Assembly: GCA_934255515.1 (NCBI GenBank)
Contig: CAKQON010000064.1
Span: 1 to 9,962 of the forward strand
DNA length: 9,962 bases
DNA from: an uncultured Sutterella sp.
GTDB taxonomy: Bacteria; Pseudomonadota; Gammaproteobacteria; Burkholderiales; Burkholderiaceae_F
Direction: 5' to 3'
The notes below the pieces were generated by a model, which worked only from the letters and a program-made list of their open reading frames with translations, was not told the origin of the DNA and made no database searches. Of this stretch, positions 1-5,939 are shown in pieces. The translations under genes and the position numbers were made by a program. Every line of letters begins with the position of its first letter. Position 1 is the stretch's first letter.

Positions 1-44
1 GCAAGAGCTACCGCGAGATCATGACGTTTCTGCAGGCATCTTAG
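1..44 (+). CDS. 3' end of an unidentified protein (partial)
   Basis: Reading from base 3, an open frame gives KSYREIMTFLQAS and a TAG stop at 42-44. Most of its codons end in G or C, as expected for this genome, and the other two plus-strand frames do not look coding. The gene's body lies outside the window. Thirteen residues are too few to name a family. A transposase or regulator tail is possible, but nothing seen here decides it. Confidence 0.4.
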   Translation, partial: KSYREIMTFLQAS

Positions 45-220
45 GTGCGAGTGTAACTTTTCATGGGAAGTTCAGGGTATACGTATAAGAAAAAATGGGC
101 GACTCCTTCAAAATCAAAGTGTAGTATCAGCAGAAATCCGTTTTTTGCGAGTTTAGGCGCTTCCCCTTAGGCGGGAATCCCGATGCGATTTGGCCCGGGG
201 AAAAGATTCGTCGAATAGCG

Positions 221-245
221 GTTCCGGAGAAGCGTGCTCCGGAAC
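221..245. repeat. 9-bp inverted repeat (hairpin)
   Basis: GTTCCGGAG at 221-229 is perfectly complemented by CTCCGGAAC at 237-245, around a 7-base loop. No T-run follows on either strand, so it is not an intrinsic terminator by itself. It lies just beyond the minus-strand terminator at 267-298 and could be a second 3' structure or a protein-binding site. Its role is unknown. Confidence 0.5.
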
Positions 246-266
246 GACCGGGCTGAAGACGGAGCG

Positions 267-298
267 AAAAAAAGCCGCAGAAGCGTTGCTTCTGCGGC
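267..298 (-). terminator. rho-independent terminator, minus strand
   Basis: GCCGCAGAAGC (274-284) and GCTTCTGCGGC (288-298) form a perfect 11-bp stem with a 3-base loop. On the minus strand the stem is followed directly by seven U residues (the A-run at 267-273). This is a textbook intrinsic terminator for leftward transcription. The nearest leftward gene is putP, whose stop lies at 2061-2063 beyond the insertion sequence. The terminator was therefore probably the putP 3' end before the element arrived. Confidence 0.85.
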
Positions 299-389
299 CG
301 GCCGAAACAAATGCCAGGTGGATTGGCTTTAGCCTGACTTCGCGGGGGAAAAGTTATGAAACGTCCATAACCGATTCGTCCGTAGCCTC

Positions 390-433
390 TTAACCCCTTG
401 TATCGCATTATTTTCAGAGCGGCAAGGGGTTAA
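390..433. repeat. 11-bp perfect inverted repeat
   Basis: TTAACCCCTTG (390-400) is perfectly complemented by CAAGGGGTTAA (423-433) with a 22-base spacer. Neither strand has a U-tract after the stem, so it does not look like an intrinsic terminator. It lies immediately left of the AT-rich DNA in front of the transposase, near the likely left boundary of the insertion sequence. It may be an element-end structure, a target-site feature or an operator. Confidence 0.55.
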
Positions 434-436
434 AAA

Positions 437-467
437 TTGCTCATGTATGCATAATACATTGTATAAT
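437..467 (+). promoter_or_regulatory. candidate transposase promoter
   Basis: A perfect -10 hexamer, TATAAT, lies at 462-467. A weak -35 candidate, TTGCTC, lies at 437-442 with a long 19-base spacer. The GTATGCATA copies at 445-453 and (inverted) 474-482 flank the -10, so a protein binding them, perhaps the transposase, could control transcription. The call rests on the -10 match and on the position 30 bases before the transposase start. Confidence 0.4.
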
Positions 468-473
468 ATAGTA

Positions 474-484
474 TATGCATACGG
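474..484 (+). repeat. left copy of an 11-bp inverted repeat of the IS
   Basis: TATGCATACGG here matches the reverse complement of 2028-2038 over 11 of 11 bases. The next bases outward match only partly. It lies 12 bases before the transposase ATG. A third, shorter copy of the GTATGCATA core is at 445-453. Confidence 0.5.
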
Positions 485-496
485 CAGGCAGTCACT

Positions 497-2044
497 ATGA
501 CGATCAGTTTTCAGACTCAGGGCGGTCACACTTACGGCACGCTCTGCACAGTTACCCGCGTCGGGCAAAAAGTTGTCAAAACCTACGGCGAATCCTTGGG
601 GCGAGTTGTTGATAAGGAGCGGCTTGTCTTTTACAGCCGCTCACGGGGATTGTTCCAGTACGATCCGGAAACAGGAAGCTATCTTCCAGCTCCGCCTGAC
701 GTCGAAATGCCAAAGCGCAAATCCAGATTGAAGGTCCCGGCTCAGTTGATTTCTTTTGTCTTCGGGGACGTTTATCTGCTGGATCGATTCATGGACAAGC
801 TTGGCTTGTATCCAGTTCTGGAATCTGCATACAAAGATCGGCTGGATGCTCTCAAAGCCATGGTGTGCTTCTACTTGGTCAGCACCCTGAGCAACTGTTA
901 TGCCGGTCAGTGGCTGGAGCGAAGCATCGCGCACCGGCTATTCCCTCAGGCCCATCTTTCAAGCTCACAAGTCTCCGATCTTTTGAAATACCTCGGAGAT
1001 CCCTCGCGACAGCAGGTCTTCTTCTTGAATTACCTGCAATGGTTTGTCGACAATCACGCCACCGACAAGCTTGGGTACATCTTGATCGACAGTACCGGCC
1101 TGCCCAACAGCATCCACTTCAGTCTGACGGCGATCAGCAACCACAACGGCGACATCAACAATGAAGTTCGGCTAATTTACGTGGTTCAGCAAACAACCGG
1201 CTTGCCAATCTACATGCGCTGTGTCCCAGGCAATATCATTGAAATCAACACCCTCAAGAGAACCATTCTGGAACTCAAGCAGATGGGGGTGGACACCAAC
1301 TTTGCCATTACCGATGCCGGCTACCTGTCCGAAGAAAACGTCAATACGTTTTATGAGGAACAGGTCTCCTTCCTGGCCAGGTTTCAGCCCAACCGCCGCC
1401 TGTTCAAATCCATTGTGAAGGAGCATCTGGCGGACACAAAGGAAAATGGTGTATTGGTCAAGCAAAACAACCGTCTGGTCAGAATAAAGAAGGTCTCTTG
1501 CCAACTCAATGAGAAGGTCGGAAAGAACGGAAAGGTCATTGAGCCCGGGCACTCAGCCTACGCTTATCTTTGCATTGATCTACAACGATCGGCGCTCGAA
1601 CAACTGTCTCTGATTGAGAAGGTTGCCGAGGGCTCGCTGAGTACCGAAAGCTACGAAAGCAAGATCGAAAAGGCCGGCATTTTCATGTTGGTCTCCAAGC
1701 GGAGCATTGCGCCAAGCAAGGTGCTGGAGATCTACTACACGAGACAGGAAATCGAACAGGTTTTCGATTTGGGAAAGAACTATGCCGGCATGCTGCCGTT
1801 GTCTGTACAGACGGAAGAAACATTCCGCGGGCACATGGTGCTCACTTTTATTGCCACCATCGTGGCGAAATTGTTGTCGGATCGCCTGAAGGAAACCAAG
1901 TATCCGATCCAACCGATACTGGCCAATTTGGCCACGCAGTCATGCTCTGAGATAAAAGGATGCTTGATCACTTCCGAGCCCAACAAGGTAACTCGACTCG
2001 CCTATAAAGCGGCCGGAGTCGAGTACCCCGTATGCATAGAATAA
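497..2044 (+). CDS. IS1634-family DDE transposase (IS4 superfamily)
   Basis: The 515-residue protein catalyses cut-and-paste movement of its element. Its length and layout fit IS1634-type transposases. A short N-terminal region (about 1-80) is followed by the RNase H-like catalytic core. The first catalytic Asp is in LIDSTG (D198) and the second in ITDAGY (D273). The glutamate lies in a perfect Y-(2)-R-(3)-E-(6)-K signature: Y413, R416, E420, K427. The segment between D273 and E420 carries the insertion usual for the superfamily. The frame is intact, so the element may still be active. The ribosome site upstream of the ATG is weak, as is common for transposases. Codon third positions are less GC-biased than in putP or moaA. 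The last codons overlap the right inverted repeat at 2028-2038. The family assignment rests on motifs and overall resemblance. Confidence 0.9.
   Translation: MTISFQTQGGHTYGTLCTVTRVGQKVVKTYGESLGRVVDKERLVFYSRSRGLFQYDPETGSYLPAPPDVEMPKRKSRLKVPAQLISFVFGDVYLLDRFMDKLGLYPVLESAYKDRLDALKAMVCFYLVSTLSNCYAGQWLERSIAHRLFPQAHLSSSQVSDLLKYLGDPSRQQVFFLNYLQWFVDNHATDKLGYILIDSTGLPNSIHFSLTAISNHNGDINNEVRLIYVVQQTTGLPIYMRCVPGNIIEINTLKRTILELKQMGVDTNFAITDAGYLSEENVNTFYEEQVSFLARFQPNRRLFKSIVKEHLADTKENGVLVKQNNRLVRIKKVSCQLNEKVGKNGKVIEPGHSAYAYLCIDLQRSALEQLSLIEKVAEGSLSTESYESKIEKAGIFMLVSKRSIAPSKVLEIYYTRQEIEQVFDLGKNYAGMLPLSVQTEETFRGHMVLTFIATIVAKLLSDRLKETKYPIQPILANLATQSCSEIKGCLITSEPNKVTRLAYKAAGVEYPVCIE
2028..2038 (-). repeat. right copy of an 11-bp inverted repeat of the IS
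   Basis: CCGTATGCATA is the exact inverse complement of 474-484. It lies inside the final codons of the transposase, so the element's coding sequence runs into its own end. Confidence 0.5.
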
Positions 2045-2060
2045 GTCCGCGAACTCAGGT

Positions 2061-3545
2061 TTAGGAGAGAGCCTTTACCTCAGCATCCACAGCGTCGAAG
2101 GTTTTCGTAATAGATTCCGAGGGCGCCTTGTCGAGGAGGCTCCCCACCACGATGCCGATCGTCGCGAAGAGGAAGCCCGGGATGATTTCATAGATCCCGA
2201 ACCAGGCGAAGTGGTTCCAGATGAGCACCGTTGCCGCGCCGATCACCATGCCGGCAAGCGCCCCGGTCTTCGTCATGCGCTTCCACCAGAGGGAAATGAG
2301 GATCACGGGACCGAAGGCGGCGGCAAACCCGGCCCAGGCATAGGAAACAAGCGAAAGCACAAGGCTCGTCGGATCGCTCGCGAGCCAGACGGCAACGACG
2401 GAGATCGCGAGCACCATCGTGCGGCCGACCCAGACGAGCTCGCGCTGGCTAGCGTTCGGGCGCAGGTACGTGCGGTAGAAGTCCTGTGTGAGCGTGGAGG
2501 AGCAGACGAGGAGCTGGCAGGAAAGCGTCGACATGACGGCGGCAAGAATGGCCGACATCAGGAGGCCCGCAATCCAGGGATTAAAGAGGAGCGACGAGAG
2601 CACGATGAAGACGCGTTCGTGATTTTCTTTCACGAGACCCGCGGTATCGGGGTGCATCGAGAAGTAGGCGGAGCCGAAGAAGCCCACGGCGACGGCGCCC
2701 GCGAGGCAGAAGAGCATCCAGATGGTGCCCACGCGCCGGGCGTTCGGGATCACCTTGATCGACTTCGCGGCCATGAAGCGCACGAGAATATGGGGCTGGC
2801 CAAAGTAGCCGAGACCCCAGGCGAGAAGGCTGATGACGCCGATCACGGTGTGGCCTTCCATCATGTTGAGCATCGAGGGGCTGATTTCCGCCACGCGCTC
2901 GGTCGTTGCCGTGAAGCCGCCCGCATCCATCATGACGGCGATCGGGGTCACGATGAGCGCGATGCACATGATCGAAGCCTGAATGGTGTCGGTCCAGCTG
3001 ACGGCGAGAAAGCCCCCGATGAAGACATAGAGAATCGTTGCCGCGGCGCCGACGATGAGAGCCGTCTGGTAGTCCATGCTGAACGTATTCTCAAAAAGAC
3101 GGGCGCCCGCAACCACGCCCGAAGCGCAGTAGATCGTGAAGAAGATGAGAATCACGGCCGCCGCAATGATGCGCAGCACGTTCTTTTTGTCTTCAAAGCG
3201 GTGCGAAAGGTAGTCGGGGAGCGTGAGCGAGTTGTGCGCCTTTTCGGTATAGACGCGAAGGCGCGCTGCCACGAGCTTCCAGTTGAACCAGGAGCCGATG
3301 ATCAATCCGATCGCAATCCAGCTCTGCGAAATGCCGTAAAGGAAGACGGCGCCCGGGAGACCCATGAGGAGCCACCCGCTCATGTCGGAGGCGCCCACCG
3401 AGAGCGCGGTCACGAAGCCCCCGAGACTGCGGCCGCCCAGAATGAAGTCGGCGTAGTTGCGGGTGTAGTAATAGGCAAAGATCCCGACGAGCACCATCAG
3501 GATCAGGTAGCCGATAAAAGTTACGGCAGTAGGATTCGAAAACAT
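2061..3545 (-). CDS. putP: sodium/proline symporter PutP
   Basis: This 494-residue inner-membrane carrier imports L-proline with Na+ and belongs to the sodium:solute symporter family (LeuT fold). It aligns almost end to end with the E. coli protein (502 residues) as I recall it. Shared landmarks are ILGGRSLG (residues 35-42), GASDMSGWLLMGLPGA (51-66; D54 and S56 match the Na+-site residues D55 and S57 of E. coli), FIGGFLAVSWTDT (175-187), GLGYFGQPHIL (244-254) and VMSTLSCQ (337-344; S339 and T340 are the Na2-site pair). About 13 membrane segments are expected. No putA proline dehydrogenase is adjacent. The stop codon lies 16 bases from the transposase stop, in convergent orientation, so an insertion sequence has landed directly downstream. 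The GGAG 12 bases before the ATG is a weak, rather distant ribosome site. Confidence 0.95.
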   Translation of the reverse strand: MFSNPTAVTFIGYLILMVLVGIFAYYYTRNYADFILGGRSLGGFVTALSVGASDMSGWLLMGLPGAVFLYGISQSWIAIGLIIGSWFNWKLVAARLRVYTEKAHNSLTLPDYLSHRFEDKKNVLRIIAAAVILIFFTIYCASGVVAGARLFENTFSMDYQTALIVGAAATILYVFIGGFLAVSWTDTIQASIMCIALIVTPIAVMMDAGGFTATTERVAEISPSMLNMMEGHTVIGVISLLAWGLGYFGQPHILVRFMAAKSIKVIPNARRVGTIWMLFCLAGAVAVGFFGSAYFSMHPDTAGLVKENHERVFIVLSSLLFNPWIAGLLMSAILAAVMSTLSCQLLVCSSTLTQDFYRTYLRPNASQRELVWVGRTMVLAISVVAVWLASDPTSLVLSLVSYAWAGFAAAFGPVILISLWWKRMTKTGALAGMVIGAATVLIWNHFAWFGIYEIIPGFLFATIGIVVGSLLDKAPSESITKTFDAVDAEVKALS

Positions 3546-3763
3546 TTAAGGGGCGCGCTCCGTTTGTCGGTTTTTATTGGCATCCGCTTCTTCGACGAGT
3601 GCGGACAACAGGCGTCAGCGGGCTCCATCCGGTTCTCCCGGGAAAACCCCGGAGCACCCGCATGGGGAGAGAGTATATGTGCTCGGACGCCCGCACGGCT
3701 TCGGGTAAGTTCCTGAGAAAAGCTGAGAGGATGGAGGTCGGATGAAGTTTACGAGCGGAAAAA
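3546..3763 (-). promoter_or_regulatory. putP leader: candidate -10 and hairpin
   Basis: The 218 bases between moaA and putP hold no gene. On the minus strand a -10-like TATACT lies at 3672-3677 without a recognisable -35, which would leave a leader of about 120 bases before putP. Inside that leader, 3635-3654 forms a GC-rich hairpin (8-bp arms, one mismatch, 4-base loop), with no U-tract after it. I see no intrinsic terminator for moaA here, so read-through from moaA into putP is possible. The promoter call is weak. Confidence 0.3.
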
Positions 3764-4891
3764 TCAACCGCCGATGTAGTTCATCTCAACTTTCGAACGG
3801 TCCGGCGCCGCGCCGATGGCGCGCAGTTCCGAATACCGGTCCTCGCGGGCGCTCCAGATTCTGCCGAAGGCTTCCTCGAGCTCAAGATCAGTGCAGCCGC
3901 CGCGCAGCATCGTACGGATGTCGTAGCCGATCGACGCAAAGAGGCAGAGGTAGAGGCGCCCCTCCATCGAGAGCCTTACGCGCGAGCAGTTGCGGCAGAA
4001 GGCCCGGGTGACGGAGCTGATGACGCCGAATTCGCCTTCGCCGTCGACGTACCGCCAGCGTGCGGCGGTTTCGCCGGGCGTGGCGGGCTTCAGAGGTTCA
4101 ACCGCCCACTTCGATGCAATTTTCGCGACGACGTCGCGCGAGGGGACGACCTCGTCCATCCGCCAGCCGTTGGCGTTGCCCACGTCCATGTATTCAATGA
4201 AGCGCGGAATGACGCCGGTGCCGCGGAAGGTTTCGGCAATGCGCAGGATTTCGCCTTCGTTGACGCCCTTCTTGACGACGGTATTGACCTTCACGCGAAA
4301 GCCGAGCTTCCGTGCAAAGTCGATCGCTTCGAGGACCTTAGCCGCGGGATAGCCCACGTCGTTGAAGCCCTGAAAAATGCCTTCGTCGATGGCGTCGAGA
4401 CTCACCGTAACGCGCTTCAGCCCCGCATCTCGAAGCGCCTCGCCCTTTTTGACGAGCAGCGACCCGTTCGTCGTGAGCGCAAGGTCAATCGGCGTGCCGT
4501 CCGGCTTCTTCAGGCAGGAAAGCTCGGCGATGAGCTTTTCAATCCCCTTTCTGAGAAGCGGCTCGCCCCCGGTCAGGCGGATTTTGTCAATGCCGTTCAT
4601 GACGGCAATGCGCGCAATGCGCATGATTTCCTCAAAGGTGAGGAGCTCCGTCATGGCAAGGAACTGGTGGTTGTGCGCGAATTTCTCCTTCGGCATGCAG
4701 TAGCGGCAGCGGAAGTTGCAGTGGTCCGTCACCGAAATCCTGAGGTCGGTGAGCGGGCGCCCTAAACGGTCGCGCCAGGCGCCGCCCTCGCGCCGGATTT
4801 CGCCAGTCTGCGGAATGGGGAGAGCAGGCCGGGAAATCGCGCGAACAGGACGAGCCGGCCGAACGGGGATGACATTCTGTTCTTCTTGCAT
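3764..4891 (-). CDS. moaA: GTP 3',8-cyclase MoaA (molybdenum cofactor synthesis)
   Basis: This cytoplasmic radical SAM enzyme converts GTP to 3',8-cyclo-7,8-dihydro-GTP, the first step of molybdopterin synthesis, with MoaC acting next. The radical SAM cluster motif CX3CX2C is C58, C62, C65 (CNFRCRYC). The SAM-binding GGEPL is at 108-112. The second, GTP-binding cluster is CX2CX13C at C299, C302 and C316. The conserved C-terminal Gly-Gly closes the protein (374-375). At 375 residues it is longer than usual because the first cysteine lies about 34 residues later than in E. coli MoaA. The start is firm: an in-frame TGA at 4898-4900 sits just upstream, and no other ATG, GTG or TTG occurs in frame before the cluster. 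No clear Shine-Dalgarno sequence precedes the ATG. No other mo genes are in the window. Confidence 0.95.
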   Translation of the reverse strand: MQEEQNVIPVRPARPVRAISRPALPIPQTGEIRREGGAWRDRLGRPLTDLRISVTDHCNFRCRYCMPKEKFAHNHQFLAMTELLTFEEIMRIARIAVMNGIDKIRLTGGEPLLRKGIEKLIAELSCLKKPDGTPIDLALTTNGSLLVKKGEALRDAGLKRVTVSLDAIDEGIFQGFNDVGYPAAKVLEAIDFARKLGFRVKVNTVVKKGVNEGEILRIAETFRGTGVIPRFIEYMDVGNANGWRMDEVVPSRDVVAKIASKWAVEPLKPATPGETAARWRYVDGEGEFGVISSVTRAFCRNCSRVRLSMEGRLYLCLFASIGYDIRTMLRGGCTDLELEEAFGRIWSAREDRYSELRAIGAAPDRSKVEMNYIGG

Positions 4892-4938
4892 GTGGGGTCA
4901 GAGGTCGAGGGAAAAATGCGGACGCTTGAAGGAGGGGC

Positions 4939-4966
4939 ATTTTAAGGACTGCCGGAGGCGAGGCAA
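4939..4966 (-). promoter_or_regulatory. candidate moaA promoter
   Basis: On the minus strand, TTGCCT (4961-4966) and TAAAAT (4939-4944) are separated by 16 bases and lie in the 109-base gap between rsgA and moaA. The -10 matches consensus at five of six positions and the -35 at four. The call rests on motif resemblance and placement only. Confidence 0.35.
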
Positions 4967-5000
4967 TCCGTCGATCGGCGTACTCCGGCATTGATGAGTC

Positions 5001-5939
5001 TTAACGCGGCAGGGGATCCGCCTCCTTCGCCACGGCTTCATAGAAGGCGAAGCGCGCGGGATCGATTTCCCCGCGCCCGAGCGCCGCCTTGACGCTGCAT
5101 CCCGGTTCATGAAGATGCCGGCAGTTGAAGAACCGGCAGCCGTCGACGTGCCGCGCGATGTCGGGCATTGCGCGCAGGATGTCGGAAAGCGACAAATGGG
5201 CGAGTCCGAATTCCTGGAACCCGGGCGTATCGATGACGGCGCCGTGCCATTCGGGGGCCGGATGCCATTCTGCGGCGGTCGTGGTCTGCTTCCCGAGGTC
5301 GAGCGCTTCGGAATATTCGCGCGTTTCGGCCTGCGCTTCCGGAACGAGGAGATTGAGGATCGTGGATTTGCCCATGCCGGACTGACCGACCATGAGGACC
5401 GTTTTTCCGGCGAATGTCTGAATGAGCTTTTCTTTGGCGTCTTCGGGAGCGCCTGAGGCGGAAATCTCAATCACTTCCTCGCCGATGGACCGGAGAAGCT
5501 TTGCCTGTGCTTCGGCCGCGTCCGCGCCTTCCGTCATGTCGGTCTTGTTGCGGATGACGACGGCGGGAATGCCGCCCTGGTGGGCGGCAAGGAGCGCCTT
5601 CCAGATGAACCAGGGATTGAAGGTAGGCCGCGGCGCATAGACAATCGCCGCAAGATCCGCGTTGGCCGCTAGGGTCTTCACGCGCCATTCGTCCGAGCGG
5701 TAGAGAAGGGTCGAGCGGGGTTCAATCGACTCGATGGCGGCGACGCCCGAAACCGGGGGCGTGCAGCGCACGATGTCGCCGACAACGACGTCCCCCTTTT
5801 TTCCGCGGCGGTGGGCAACGAGCTTCTCACCCGATTCGAGCGTCACGATGAAGTGCCGCCCGTGACCTGCGGTCACGCGTCCGGGAAAGGTTTCTGAGGG
5901 CTCGGGGGATTCAGTTTTTCTGCGCGGAGCTTTCTTCAT
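5001..5939 (-). CDS. rsgA: ribosome small-subunit GTPase RsgA (YjeQ/EngC)
   Basis: RsgA is a circularly permuted GTPase that binds the 30S subunit, checks late maturation and releases RbfA. From the start chosen here it has 312 residues: an N-terminal OB-fold (about 15-70), then the GTPase motifs in permuted order, G4 NKTD (131-134), G1 GQSGMGKS (185-192) and G3 DTPG (237-240). A C-terminal zinc finger follows with the family pattern CX4CXHX5C at C268, C273, H275 and C281. An in-frame ATG at 5985-5987 would add 16 residues. I prefer 5939 because it fits the usual N-terminus and gives a 29-base rather than 77-base overlap with the gene upstream. Neither start has a strong ribosome site. The overlap implies co-transcription and perhaps translational coupling with the M48-like gene. 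Confidence 0.93.
   Translation of the reverse strand: MKKAPRRKTESPEPSETFPGRVTAGHGRHFIVTLESGEKLVAHRRGKKGDVVVGDIVRCTPPVSGVAAIESIEPRSTLLYRSDEWRVKTLAANADLAAIVYAPRPTFNPWFIWKALLAAHQGGIPAVVIRNKTDMTEGADAAEAQAKLLRSIGEEVIEISASGAPEDAKEKLIQTFAGKTVLMVGQSGMGKSTILNLLVPEAQAETREYSEALDLGKQTTTAAEWHPAPEWHGAVIDTPGFQEFGLAHLSLSDILRAMPDIARHVDGCRFFNCRHLHEPGCSVKAALGRGEIDPARFAFYEAVAKEADPLPR

Larger units (their letters stand above)
45..496. other. 452-base stretch without a convincing gene
   Basis: No open frame here has convincing coding character. The stretch holds a 10-bp palindrome (TATACGTATA, 78-87), a small inverted repeat CGGGA-A-TCCCG (172-182), a 9-bp hairpin (221-245), a minus-strand intrinsic terminator (267-298), an 11-bp inverted repeat (390-433) and an AT-rich promoter-like stretch just before the transposase (437-485). 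The right part, from about 434 on, is AT-rich and probably belongs to the insertion sequence. The left part reads as the convergent space between the gene ending at 44 and the minus-strand gene series. Confidence 0.6.
474..2044 (+). mobile_element. IS1634-type insertion sequence (approximate limits)
   Basis: The element carries one complete DDE transposase. TATGCATACGG at 474-484 is repeated in inverted orientation (CCGTATGCATA) at 2028-2038, close to both ends of the transposase gene, and may be part of the terminal inverted repeats. The right copy lies inside the last transposase codons, so the true end must be at or beyond 2044. The neighbouring putP stop is at 2061-2063, so the right boundary is constrained to roughly 2044-2061. 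The left boundary could lie anywhere from about 434 to 474. I found no clear target-site duplication. The whole unit is visibly less GC-rich than the genes to its right, which suggests recent acquisition. Confidence 0.65.

Noticed and set aside
2211..3716. Open frame of 501 codons on the plus strand opposite putP
   Set aside because: The putP frame matches E. coli PutP nearly end to end. The opposite frame gives a charged, repetitive composition with no recognisable domain.
4892..5000. Molybdenum-cofactor riboswitch before moaA
   Set aside because: The gap is only 109 bases and shows no multi-helix arrangement that I can recognise. A simple promoter candidate accounts for it.
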